In this document: positions 41,741 through 53,095 of the stretch, one piece after another
Layout of the letters: every line of letters starts with the position of its first letter
How positions within the stretch are numbered: position 1 is the first letter of the stretch
NCBI RefSeq assembly: GCF_002127325.2
Contig: NC_035433.2
Span: 83,581,267-83,645,266, forward strand
DNA from: Helianthus annuus
Lineage: Eukaryota > Streptophyta > Magnoliopsida > Asterales > Asteraceae
Reading direction: 5' to 3'
Length of the DNA: 64,000 nt
Made by a program: the position numbers and the translations under genes
Notes under the pieces: model-generated
What the model saw: only the letters and a program-made list of their open reading frames with translations
The model's database searches: none
Told to the model about the DNA's origin: nothing

Positions 41741-43380
41741 GGCTACATGGTATGGTGACCATCCTCCCTTGGAGGATGATCCGCCACCTAGGTGCCACAT
41801 CATAGTCCTTTTGAGGATGATCCATCCCACAAAAACAATGGAAATGAGAGGATGATCCTACCCTACTAGTTTATTATTTTATTTTTTTAAATCATCCACT
41901 TTTTTTAACATTTAACAAATAAAATAGGAAAATACTTTCATTAATATTATAAAACATTACATAAACTTAAAAAAAAACATAAACTTAAAAAAAACATAAA
42001 CTTAAAAAAAAACATAAACTTAAAAAAAAACATAAACTTAAAAAAAAACATAAACTTAAAAAAAATCCTAATTACTTAAAAAAAAACATAAACTTAAAAA
42101 ATCATCTACTTTGATGCTTCTTCATGATGTCTTCTTGCAATTTCTTTAAAGTGGAACATTTTGGTTCAGGACAATTATCAACATCCATCGTCAATATATC
42201 CCACTCTTTAACCCGAACCTTATCATCGGCCAATCGTAACCTTTCTCCCGACACGTGTGCCTTTTCTTCGACCGCCCGTTCCTTCGCCTTCGCCTTTTGG
42301 GCCGTGACCTTCGAGTAAGTTTTAAATTGCGTCATAAACTCCTCCATCTTCGGATCGCTAACCTTTTGCTTTTCTTTCTTTGAGGCCGCCTCCTTCTTTG
42401 ATTTGTCCCGGACCGGGGGACGTTCCGCTTCCCTTACGACATACACTTCTTCATCGAACTCGGAGTCGTCGTTTAAATTAATGTGACATCTTGCGTCCAA
42501 GCCGTCGGTGCTATAACTACAGGTCTCCGAGTTTTTTTGACGTTTTGCCATCTCCACCTCGTTCGTAACCGACGCCCACTTTGGGGCCGTTCGCATAACT
42601 TCCCAAGCCCGAACGTGTGCGAACGTGGTTTTATGGTTCGTCTTGTAAACATCCAATGCCTTTTTGAAGACATCCTCGTCGCTCATCCCACTACGACGCC
42701 CACTTGTATATATTTTATTATATTCCTCCGAAAACTTGTTGACGAGCCCACTCATCTTGCGCCACTTCGACGATACCGAGTCGACATCTCGATACGGTCC
42801 TTGTTCCATTAGCTCAAGAAACTTCGCCAACACCGATTTCCAAAAACCCTCACCCGTTTGATTGTTACCTATATTCGACAAAAATCCATATTACAAAAAA
42901 TTAAAAAATACACTACAAAGTATATACTTAAAAAAATTACAAGTTAATTTTACTTACCTTTAATGGGGTGTGTGGACGAGCCTATATAAGCCTTCGCTAA
43001 GGCTTCCTCCTCGAGTTGCGTCCATTGTTTCGGCTTCGGTTTGGAAGGTTGGCTTTGGTCAACCGCAACTTTCTTTCCTTTTTTTCGTTTGGTTGTTTGC
43101 GGTTGGGTCTCGGGAATGACTTCAATGACATCGTCATCGGGTTCGGTTCGAATAGGTTGCGATGGTTGGGAAGGTTCAACGGGTTGCATGTTAAAAGGGT
43201 TACGCATCATCAAGTTTTGTATGGCTTGATTTTGTTGCGTACTCGCAAAAACATTCATAGAGTTTTGGAAAGCCGCAAAAGCAGTGGCGGAAAATTGACC
43301 GTATGGGGTCGGTTCCATTGTGGGATGGTACCCCGGCACCGAAAATACATTCGGGTTTGGATTCGGGTTGTTCGGTTTGT
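41741..43380 (-). mobile_element. PIF/Harbinger-type element with intact ORF1, 5' end lost
   Basis: The left end GGCTACATGGTATGGTGACC lies next to TTAA. Inside is a two-exon minus-strand ORF1-like gene. The expected opposite terminus (GGTCACCATACCATGTAGCC) was not found; the sequence instead breaks into a duplicated flank at 43381. No DDE transposase is present. An 18-bp tandem repeat, CATAAACTTAAAAAAAA, fills about 41950-42107. Confidence 0.6.
42102..43318 (-). CDS. Myb/SANT-like ORF1 protein, two exons (375 aa)
   Basis: Exon 1 is 43318-42958 and exon 2 is 42868-42102, with the intron at 42957-42869 (GTAAGT...ATAG). The first ATG in frame gives MEPTPYGQF; the frame is open further upstream without another ATG. 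Residues from about 120 form a trihelix-like domain (KQWTQLEEEALAKAYI, then GFWKSVLAKFLELM and DVDSVSSKWRKM). A Lys/Glu-rich coiled C-terminus follows (KAKAKERAVEEKAHVSGERL). This is the DNA-binding ORF1 partner typical of plant PIF/Harbinger transposons. The frame is uninterrupted, but with the 5' end of the element lost its promoter may be gone. Confidence 0.7.
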
Positions 43381-43676
43381 TATTAGGTTTAGAAATTAGG
43401 ACATTGGGCTTTTGTATAAGATTGGGCTCTTTTAATAGACTATTACGTGGACTACATTAGATGGATACCATCGAAATCCTGAATTTCAAATGTGAAAAAA
43501 ATGATTGATTTATTCACCTTGAAGAATGATGACTTGTGTCTTATATTAGGTTTAGAAATTAGGACATTGGGCTTTTGTATAAGATTGGGCTCTTTTAATA
43601 GACTATTACGTGGACTACATTAGATGGATACCATCGAAATCCTGAATTTCAAATGTGAAAAAAAAAATGATTGATT
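43381..43676. repeat. Direct duplication with 164-bp offset
   Basis: 43381-43512 and 43545-43676 are nearly identical and both begin ATTAGGTTTAGAAATTAGG. The first copy abuts the broken 5' side of the Harbinger-type element, so the duplication may mark the breakpoint. Confidence 0.85.
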
Positions 43677-44831
43677 TATCATTTATATTCTTTTGATGTT
43701 AAGATCATAAAAATAAAAACTTGAAAGAGCTAAAGTATAAAGAAATAAAACCTTGACGGTGGGATAAAGGGAAGGACCCACGATGATGAAAACGATAGGG
43801 GATGGAGAAAGAAATGTATAGATTTAACATTAAATTAGTTATTATAAATTTATAGTGACAAGTTTACTATTTTAATGACTTTCTGACCAAATATGACGAA
43901 ATTAAAAGTTGATTGATCACTTTATCCTGTTTCTAGTTTGCTGGCTAATCATTTAATTTTGTTTCTTTTCAAATGATAATTTTTTAGTACATCTTGATAT
44001 TATTAAAGAGAAAGTGGCCATATCCCAATTAATTTATTTATTTTTTAAACAAATTGGTGTTTGATATAATATAAGTTTTCAATAGAGAAGTAAACACACA
44101 AGCACTTCCATTAGCTTGTAAGCTTGACGATATGCATCAATGATTGTTTTGTGTGCGTGGGTGAAGGGCATGTGGGTAAGTAATTTTTTTATTTTTTACA
44201 ATTTTAAATTTTTTTAAATTATTATTTTTTTTTTTTGAATTTTTTGAATTTTTTTTTGAATTTTTATTTTATTTAATTTTTTTAATTTATTTAGTTTTTT
44301 TATTTTTTTTATTTTTTGATTTTTTTTAAATTATTTTGATTTTTTTTTTTGATATTTTAAAATTTTTAATTTTTTATTTATTTATATTTTTTGGCTATCA
44401 TGCCCAAATCCATCTTAACAAAAACTCATCTTCACCTAAACCCATTCTAACTTATTTCTTAATAAACTCATCCTAACACAAACTCATTCTAATCTATACC
44501 CATTCTAACCCATTACCCAAACATGTTCAACCCACCTATTTTGCCATCCATCCGCATCATGATTAAAACAATACGTGAGAATAATTATTTAATTCATGTA
44601 ATTTTTTCACCTAAAATTTGTTTTTTATGACTTTTATGAAACTTGAGTTGATTGGTGAATGGTGAGCAACTAACTAAAAAATAAAAATAAAAAATGATAA
44701 ATAAACCACTATATATTTAATTAGCTTACGTATGTTCTCTTATAACTTTCTATATTATATTATAAACTTACTTAAAACACACAAAGTCGGTGGCATAGGC
44801 TACCGACATGCGTGTGCCATTTCCTTTTTTT
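43677..44831. other. AT-rich intergenic region
   Basis: No gene seen. A T-rich low-complexity block (TTTTTTATTTTTT and similar) occupies about 44180-44390. Confidence 0.6.
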
Positions 44832-45120
44832 CACACAATACTTTGAGTAAAATACATTTTGGCCCTTTGCTTTTAGTTTTATTAAATTGCGTTTTGAGTT
44901 CATTTCGACATTTCCTCTTTTCACCCATACTTTGAGTAAAATACATTTTGACCCCTTGCTTTCAGTTTTGTTAAATTGCGTTTTCAGTCTCTTTCCTTTC
45001 TAAGTTAAACTTCAATTTTTCACCCATACTTTGAGTAAAATACATTTTGGCCTTTTATTTTAGTTTTTTTAAATTTTGTTTTGAGTCCATTTCCTTTCCA
45101 AGTTAAACTTCAATTACATT
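44832..45120. repeat. Tandem repeat, three units of about 90-99 bp
   Basis: Each unit begins near TACTTTGAGTAAAATACATT (44840, 44930, 45029) and continues with a TTAAATTGCGTTTTGAGT-like segment. Units have diverged. Confidence 0.8.
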
Positions 45121-46387
45121 GCAATATTAGACCATTGAGGTTTAATCTCAAAAGTTTATAATGTTTCAACTTTATCGTTGTATATCTATACATTTTCAGC
45201 TTATTGCTTTCTTTAATTATTTTCGTTCGCTAATTTCTTTTTTAAAAAACTAAACGTTTGGATTCAACCATACATTGAGTTGAACGAATACGTCAAGACA
45301 TGCGCTTTCATATGTTTTGCGCATGACATAGCGCTTGGACTAATCTGTTTGCAACGTGCCTACGACGCATCGCCCGCGGGTTGTATTATGAATATTAAAA
45401 TTTATGTGTCGGTATAAATTCGAGTTGGTATACGTTTCGATGTAATCTTTTTTGGGGAACAAGTTAGGTCAAATATGTTTTGTTTTTTGATTGTTTTATG
45501 TACGTTTCCAATTCTATGTTTCGACCCTACCGCAACACGCTAAGGGTATAATTTTTTTCCGTTGATATGAATATCACTTTTGATTACACGTGTTAGTTTT
45601 CCCTTGATACACATTTTATGTTTTTTTGTACGTTTCCTATGTATGAGTCGGGTCACATATAAATACGATATACTTTACATTTTTATCCAGCTACAATGCT
45701 ATTGAGTTAAATTGGATACGTCAAAATTTGCGTTTTCAAATGTTTAACGCATTACATAACGCTTCGCCTAATCTATTCGATATTTGCAATGTACTTGCGT
45801 CGCAACGCGCGCGGGTTTACCACCGACTTTGCCTCCCTGCCCCCGTACTTTCACGATGTTGCAATTTTAGTCCCTTGACTTTGGTATCTTCAAAGTTTCA
45901 TAAAATGACAAATTTAGTCCATAAACCTTCTACTTTGGATTTCCAAAACCACAACCTCATATTTCAAAGTTTGCCAGCACCAACCCTCTACTTTGGTTTT
46001 CCACCATCACCCCCTTAGCTCTTACACAGTTACGTCATCAACCCTCTTCTTTTACATTTCCACCAACTCCCCCTCATCTTTTACACATTTCCGCCACCAC
46101 CCCTATACTTTTACACTTTGTCTTTTTTAGACTTTTCTTTTTTACCCCTTGCACTATTACTCCATTTTTACACCCGCCGAACTTTAAAAAATTTGCAATT
46201 GTAACCCCTAGAATACAACTCCTACTTTTGCAAATGCCAATGCATTGTGTTTTTCGAAATGTCTTTGGCATTGTGTTGTACACTTTGTGTCTACCTTTGT
46301 GATTTACACTTTTTTTTGTAATTGTATTTTACGCACTGCTTTTTACGAATCGTATTTTGTCTTACTATATGTTTCCACCTGTCGCAC
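45121..46387. repeat. Diverged direct repeat, otherwise no gene
   Basis: About 45273-45396 and 45698-45821 are diverged copies of each other; each contains a GCGCGGG-type GC-rich end (CGCCCGCGGGTTG and AACGCGCGCGGGTTT). Pyrimidine-rich sequence with repeated CTACTTTGG-like words follows to 46200. Confidence 0.55.
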
Positions 46388-46419
46388 GCCGTCGCAACGC
46401 GCGGCGGGCAAAACCCTAG
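46388..46419 (+). other. Possible Helitron 3' terminus
   Basis: GCCGTCGCAACGCGCGGCGG followed by GCAAAACCCTAG and then T resembles plant Helitron 3' ends, a GC-rich hairpin shortly before CTAG/T. The hairpin is imperfect and no matching 5' TC end or RepHel gene was found. Confidence 0.3.
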
Positions 46420-46481
46420 TTTTGCTTCAATCTACATCTTTTTGGTTTCTAAATCAGCAAATAAATATTTGTAAAACATAA

Positions 46482-48521
46482 GACTGAGGGGAGTGGGGCG
46501 TCTCACACCCCCAAGCCGCCCCAAGTCGCCTGGAACACCGCCCCCTATGGCAACCACCATGGCGTCTCCCACCGTGGCGTCTTCAACCGAACGCCCCAAA
46601 ATTCCTTTTTCCCATAAATCTATCCGTTGCCAACGGATACTTTTTGATTTTTATTTATTTATTTATTTTTTTAATAAAACTATAACCCCCAACCCTTATA
46701 AATAATACCATATACCAAACACAAATACCACAATCTTCTCTCAACTCATCAAAATTTATACCATTCTCTATATTTTTTACTCCTTTTTATAAAAAAATGT
46801 ATCCCCACAACATCCCTCCTTTCAACCAAAATCCACGAACCCCATTCCCGAATACACAATCTTCCAATCCACAACCCGATATGGCGGACCCAAACGTTTT
46901 AAATAACCCCGCTTTTTACACCTATTTCAATAATATGCACGTTCCTAGCCCTACACCGCAAGTATACTACAACAATATGACGGTACCGCAAAATATGGGG
47001 TTCGCCACTTGCAACACACAACTACCCGGTGGTTTTCAAAACGTTGGAGGGTCGAGCCAACAAAATGGTATAAATTTTTTATTTAATTTTTTTGTAAAGA
47101 ATATGTTTTTTTTAACTTTGTTTGTATTCCATCTAGCGGTTGATTTAGATGACGAAGAAGTTCTGGAGACCCAGTTCCTTGTCGGTCAAAATGCTGTTGA
47201 ACATGAAAAAAAGAAACGTTCACACAAGAGGAAAACACCGGGTGAAGAACGCTTGAAAACCAAACCGATACCATGGACTTCCAACGAGGAAATGAGTTTG
47301 TCCAAGGCTTGGCTAGAAATAACCGAAGACCCGAGATGTAGTAAGTTGTCTTATAACTTATTGGTCTCGTATAGATAACTATTGTTTCGTTTTTTATAGG
47401 TAACTATTGTTTCCTTTTTTATAGGTAACTATCAAAAGGAAAAAACATATTGGTCTCGTATTTACAAAGTTTTCCTCAAGTTGGAAGAACAAGAAGAGGA
47501 GTACCGTGATGCCGATGGTATCGGCTCGAAGTGGCGTAAAATGCGTCCTTTGATTCAAAGTTTCAACCAAATATACACTCGCCTAAATAACACGACTGTG
47601 CGCCAAAGTGGTTCCGACGATGCGATGCTCCAAGCAAACGCCCAAAATGAATTTCGAGCCGAACACCGGAAGGCGTTTCCTTATCTTGCCATTTGCCAAG
47701 TTTTAAGAAAGAGTTCGAAATTTCACATAGTCATCGCCTTCGATCCATTTAAAACTCGTGGCCAATCGTCGGCTAAGCGGTCAAAAACCTCATCCTCAAC
47801 CGACCATCAAAGTCAAGGGTCGGACGCTCGGTCCCAAATAAATCTCAACGACATTGAGGAAGATTTGGAAGAGCCACATGAAGAGGCCGATGCGTTTGAA
47901 CCACCACAACAGCCGGTTGGCCGTGATAGGGCCAAAAAAGCCGCCCAACCGTCTTCTAGCGGTGTACGAATCGACTACACCGAAACGTTCGAAAAAGTCA
48001 CCAATAAGTTAGACGGCTTGTTGCAAACGAGCCAACAACGGATCAACCTAAAAAAAGAACACGGTGACCGAAAGCTAAAGCTGAAAGACAGTCGTCAAAA
48101 AGCACTTGATTTGCAAATATTGACATCCGACACGACAAACCTTTCTGGAGCCGAGTTCGCTTTAGCCGAACAAATGAAGCAAGAAATTCGAGAAAAATAT
48201 AACCTTTGTTGATTGTATTTTTTTTTTGTTGTTGATGTATTTTTTTTTTTCGGTTGATGTATTTTTTATTTTGTTGAAGTAATTTTTTTTGTTGAAGTAT
48301 TAGTTTTTATTTACTTTGATCAATATTTTTATAAAAAAATAGGAGTTTTTTTATATCTTTTACATAAAAAAAAGACAAAATAAATCAATGCCACGTGTCG
48401 CAAGACGCCCTAGCCAGCCAAGTTGCTCCACTCCCCTTTTTTAGCCCAAAATCCTCTAATCTGACGTGACGCCACGTGTCGCAAGACGCCCTCTCAAAAG
48501 GATGCCCCACTCCCTTTAGTC
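46482..48521 (+). mobile_element. PIF/Harbinger-type element, complete, ORF1 only
   Basis: 2040 bp with TAA duplications (46479-46481 and 48522-48524) and terminal inverted repeats GACTGAGGGGAGTGGGGC / GCCCCACTCCCTTTAGTC. Inside is an uninterrupted three-exon ORF1-like gene and no DDE transposase. It is complete by structure but depends on a transposase from elsewhere. Confidence 0.85.
46797..48212 (+). CDS. Myb/SANT-like ORF1 protein, three exons (420 aa)
   Basis: Exons 46797-47067, 47137-47340 and 47425-48212 join in frame (1263 nt). The introns begin GTATAA and GTAAGT. The N-terminus is Pro/Asn/Gln-rich. A basic stretch KKKRSHKRK precedes PIPWTSNEEMSLSKAWLEI, the start of the trihelix-like domain, which continues over the second splice into TYWSRIYKVFLKLEEQ and GIGSKWRKMRPLIQSF. 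The C-terminal part is charged and helical. ORF1 proteins of this type bind element ends and assist the transposase in the nucleus. A 5'-TATAAATAA-3' near 46697 could be its TATA box. The intron 2 end is duplicated (TTTTTTATAG at about 47391-47400 and 47415-47424), giving two possible acceptors; only the second keeps this frame. Confidence 0.75.
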
Positions 48522-49137
48522 TAAGCGTATATAATACGTGTCCTGAATTTAATCTAAAAAATATTCGGCTGATGCAAAACCAGATGTTTTATTATTATGT
48601 AAAGGACACAAAAGTTTAGTTTAATGATTAATGGATAAATGACAAGAGAGCATAGAACACATTACACGTGGCTACAGTTCCACCATGGCATGATGTGGTC
48701 CAGCGTGTCGAGAGTGATGTACACGTACTTTGTTTATCTACGTGTCAGGACAAAACAAAAAACCATAAATGATGATAATCTTTGTAATTATGTTCAACAG
48801 CAACCAGGCCCCTACCCCCTCCCCCTTCATGCACATGTCCTGCATGTGCTTCATGGCAGCTGACAAATTTGTTAAAACAGACCAAAATAATATTTTCAGA
48901 TGTTTTATACAAATAACTAGTGGGTTATTAGCTCGCGCTTCATGACGGGTTTGAAGGATAGATAAAAATAAACAAACTATAAAAACCATATTGCAAAGGT
49001 ATTTTTGAAAGAAGTCTTCAAACAAAATTTACACTAAAACGTATATAAAGAAAAACAGGAGGGTAGGTCATTACAACGGGTTGGTTTGAACGTTATATAA
49101 AACATGTTTCAATGGTGTATTTATAGATAAGCGCTGA
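48522..49137. other. Intergenic, nothing recognised
   Basis: AT-rich sequence. Short open frames lack domain features. Confidence 0.5.
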
Positions 49138-49303
49138 CAGGGGCGGACCTACCTCTTTGGTAGGGGTAACCCCAGCTACCACTTAGTCGGAAAAAAATTG
49201 GAAAAATTAGTGTAAATTTTGGAAAAATTTGACGTTTTTTCGATTTCGTTACGGCTTATTTATAACACGTTACCCCTTGGTCGGAATCCTAGATCCGCCA
49301 CTG
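49138..49303. mobile_element. hAT-type MITE, 166 bp
   Basis: Inverted termini CAGGGGCGGACCTA and TAGATCCGCCACTG are flanked by a perfect 8-bp duplication AGCGCTGA (49130-49137 and 49304-49311). The element has no coding content. Confidence 0.92.
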
Positions 49304-49967
49304 AGCGCTGAACAATTTAAAAACTGAACGATTTAGAAAAAGCCTTTAATACAATTGGTTGGCCTAAAATAACTTTATGAAAATTCATGTAAAAACATAG
49401 GTGAACATAATATATTACAATTATTATTACTCCTATATATTTCAACATACCAATATATCAATATTGATGTACTAAGATTATTTTTCCAATGGGTCACTCA
49501 TATTAGGAGTTGCATATTTTAACTCTTTGGTATTTTTTAGATGAGAGCCACGTTAAAAGAATACTATCAAGCCAATCAGAATTGGGCAGAGCTTTGTGAA
49601 AAAATTGAAAAAAAAGTAAAAAATTGATAGAAAAGACAGTCGCTACAGTAAAAAGGTGAATTATTATTTATTTATATAATAATTTATTATTTATTTATTA
49701 TCTTAGAGGATATAATGTGTATTTGGTACGCATTATTTAAAAGATTATGTGTCATTAAACTTTAATGAGAAAGAGCGTATTGTTACATAGTCATCTTGCA
49801 AGGTTCGCACATGACGAGGCTTTTCATTTCGTTTATTGATATGTGTCACGAGTTTTGTTCTATCATAGATTTATTAGAAGAGTATTCTTGACTTTCAATC
49901 GGTGAGACTTAAAAAGTGTAAGTATTTTAGCTGTGTACTCTTAGTTAACTAGTTAAAGCACTCTATA
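49304..49967. other. Intergenic, nothing recognised
   Basis: AT-rich. No repeat or gene was identified. Confidence 0.5.
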
Positions 49968-52226
49968 AGGTCATGCGTAGTCATAAAACTCCTTTGGGGG
50001 TGTTATGCGACACGTGGCACGCCACGTCATACAGGGGCTTTATGGGACGTTATATCACTAGAGCCCGTAGTCATAAAGCCCCTACCTCATCATTACTCAA
50101 CTAATTAGTTTTCAATTTTTGTATATTTTTTAATTAATGTATTTTATTATAAATAACATATTTTTACTCCTTTAATTTGTCAAAATAAAAATAACTAAAC
50201 CTATTTTTAATTTAAATTAAACTTTAAAACATTAACATATATAACTAAATTGTAAGATGTGTTATTTAAAACTAAGATGTGTTATTTAAAACTATAACTT
50301 TGAAGTATCTTTTTAAAATTAAAAATAAATTCTAGAGTAAACTGCCATTTTGGTCCATGAGATTTGGCCAGTTTTTCCACTTTAGTCTAAATCTCAAACT
50401 TTTTACATCTAGGGCCCTGTAGTTTCGTTTTTGTTGCCATTTTGGTCCAAATTTCAAATTTGGCCAGATTCCCCAACTTAAACCCCCTATTTTGTCTTTA
50501 TCCTCAAGGGTATTTTGGTCATTTAGATTTATTATAACTTAAATTTAACAAACAATAATGCCACTGCCAGAACAACAACAACAAGCACAACCACCACCAC
50601 CACCACCCCCACCCCACCACCGCATCATCCCCACCACCACCATCCCACTGCCGCCAACACCACCATCCCACTGCCGCCAACCCTCCCAAACCCAAAACCC
50701 TCAAAAACCCTCACATAACTCAAAGCAGCCACAAAATTCCACCGCCAAAGCAAATTGTCCTAACCCTATGGCTTCAAAATCTCCGACAATCAAATCGGCG
50801 ACCAAACCTGTTAAATCAGCAGTGAAGAAACCGCGGAGATGAAGGGGTTCCGTCAGATCGACGGCGGAGATGAAGGCGGCAGCGTAGCTGAGGTGGTTTT
50901 GGAGATGAAGGCGGCGGCGTAGCTGAGGTGGATCTTCAGTGGTGGTGGTGGTGATTGTCGGAGGTGATTCATAAGAACAATAAATCCGATTCAAGAGGAG
51001 GTGAAGGTGGAGGAGGTGAAGGTGGAGGAGGTGAGGGTGTCTGGGGTGGCGGCGGTGATGGTGGAGGCGGTGAGAGCGACGGTGGTGGTGGTGGATCTTC
51101 AGTGGTGGTGGTGATTGACGGAGGTGATTCACAAGAACAGTAAATCTGATTCAGGAGGAGGTGAAGGTGAAGGTGGAGGAGGTGAGGGTGTCGGGGGTGG
51201 CGGCGGTGATGGTGGAGGCGTTGAGGGGGACGGTGGTCGTGGTGGATCTTCAGTGGTGGTGGTGAATGTTTGAGAAGATGGAGGTTTAATTTGGTGGTGA
51301 TTGTTTGAGATGATGGATCTTCAGTGATGGTGGGGTTTATATATTAATGGTGTTAATCAATATTAGGTTATAATAAACTTAAAATGACCAAAATGCCCTT
51401 GAGGATAAAGACAAAAAACCAGGTTTTAAGTTGAAAAATCTGGTCAAATTTAAAATTTGGACCAAAATGGCAATAAAACGAAACCACGGGGACCAAAATG
51501 GCAACAGGTTTGAAATTTGGACTAAAGTGGCAAAACTCGCCAAAGCTCAGGGACCAAAATGGCAGTTTACTCTAAATTCTGAGAGTAATATTTAACACGA
51601 AAGCAAACTTGAGGGATTTAAAAATAACATAGGCCTCCTTCCTTCTTCCTTCTTCGATACCTGCAACAAAAATAGAAACAGAGTAACAAACAATTGAATT
51701 AAAGTTGAACACATGCTTCAAATATACAAGAAATTAATAAAGTTGAATTTCCTTCTTCCTCTTCACGCCGCTATGGACATGGCGCCACCCCCCATTTGAC
51801 CCCCATAACGCCGCCCGTCGTGGTGTTCGGGGCGCTATGGGGCGCGATCAGAGAAAAAAATCCAAACATAACGCCCCACTACGGAGAGTCTAAAGACATG
51901 AGAGAGACACTCATGAAACCTTGTGGCTTGTGAGGCCGGAGGGTGTGGGAGGGCGCCACCCCGCCACCTCACCAGCGATAGCGCCCCCGGGGCGCCACCA
52001 CCCATACCCACCTTGTTAAACCGGGGCGCCATGGATATGTCGCCAGCATGGTAACGAGCAAGAATTGGCATTTTCAATGAAGGATTGGTTAAAGGGGGCA
52101 CTATAATCTGAAGGGGGCTTTATCCCACACCCTGCTAGTTAAAGGGAATGACCTTGAATCCCACTGTGTGACGTGACGCTGACGTGGCGTGATAAAGCCC
52201 ATAGGGGCTTTATTCCACACCCAATA
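49968..52226. mobile_element. Probable Harbinger-type MITE split by a foldback element
   Basis: The left end GGTCATGCGTAGTCATAAA, next to TAA, matches the left end of the element at 6091. The right end may be GGGGCTTTATTCCACACCC at 52226, but that word also occurs at about 52092 as GGGGGCTTTATCCCACACCC, so two right ends lie in tandem. GC-rich words such as GGGGCGCTATGG near 51830 also occur in the element at 6091. No ORF1 remains. The right boundary lacks a clean TAA. Confidence 0.4.
50334..51573. mobile_element. Foldback-like element with about 200-bp inverted repeats
   Basis: 1240 bp. The first and last roughly 205 bp are inverted copies, beginning AGAGTAAACTGCCATTTTGG and ending in its relative at 51573. 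The flanks share AAATTCT (50327-50333 and 51574-51580), a 7-bp duplication. The middle holds CCACCA/GGTGGT-rich minisatellite sequence (50570-50680 and 50935-51270, with a long unit duplicated near 50930-51120 and 51100-51260). Open frames there are low-complexity and not credible genes. Confidence 0.75.
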
Positions 52227-52267
52227 ATAATAATAATGTTCCTTCACAAATTTAAAATAAATACAAT

Positions 52268-52353
52268 ATTTAGGTTCAAATATTCTCAATATCAAATAAA
52301 TGATTAGAAATATTTAGGTTCAAATATTCTCAATATCAAATAAATGATTAGAA
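52268..52353. repeat. 43-bp tandem duplication
   Basis: Two adjacent copies of a unit that contains TTTAGGTTCAAATATTCTCA and ends ATGATTAGAAA. Confidence 0.85.
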
Positions 52354-52914
52354 AACACTTCTCTCTGTTTTTACTTTTCTTTTCTAAAAACTCAAACAGA
52401 ACACTGAAGGTGACTTAAGAAACAATTCCACTATCAAACACAATATCTTTTATCCTCTGTAAATATAAATAAGATATGAAATTGACATCACTTTGGTTTG
52501 TATATATGATTTGACACATCATTTTAATTCGGTCTAATCTAAGCGCAAGATGGATCTACAAATCGGGTTCTCATGTCAATTGTACTTCAAACCATTTTAT
52601 CTTGGAAAATTGGAATTTAATAAGGCTATCCAAGTTATAACTCACTTTTTGATAATAACTTCACTAACCATGTAACTAAAGGCGTTCCTACCTTTCACGT
52701 TCGCTTTCAGCCTCACTTGCGGTATGCACGTATAATGTATATATGTGTGGGTCATGGTGAGGTTGGGGGGGGGGGAGTGAAAGTGTACTAATTTTAACGT
52801 TATTTTACTAATTTCGTGAAAATAACGTTAAAAAGCTGGGGACGGTTAATCATGTATCATGTAGTGGTGTTAATAGCCGAATGACATGGTGGTACATGAA
52901 CTAATCGACTTTTG
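52354..52914. other. Intergenic, short poly-G
   Basis: No gene. A run of 11 G lies at 52765-52775. Confidence 0.5.
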
Positions 52915-53095
52915 CTTAGTGTTATGTGCCTTATGTCCAAGGCTTGATGCAAAACTATTATCGAGCCGGAAGTATCAGTGGAAGCAGTCTCTCTATTTCT
53001 ACGAGGTAGAGGTAAGGCTGTCTATATCTTACACTCCTCAGACCCTACCTTAGCTTTGCTATTGGTAGGATTTACTGAGTATGATGATTTCAAGG
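52915..53095 (+). mobile_element. SINE fragment, Au/TS-like 3' part
   Basis: GGAAGCAGTCTCTCTATTTC, then ACGAGGTAGAGGTAAGG, CAGACCCTACC and GGATTTACTGAGTATG follow in the order seen in the common plant Au/TS SINE group. The tRNA-like head is not clear here. Identification is from recall of that consensus. Confidence 0.55.

Noticed and set aside
50558..51143. Pro- and Gly-rich open frames in the foldback element
   Set aside because: Low-complexity minisatellite on both strands; no family features.
51835..52101. 88-codon minus-strand frame
   Set aside because: GC-rich transposon-end sequence; no domain and no splice signals.
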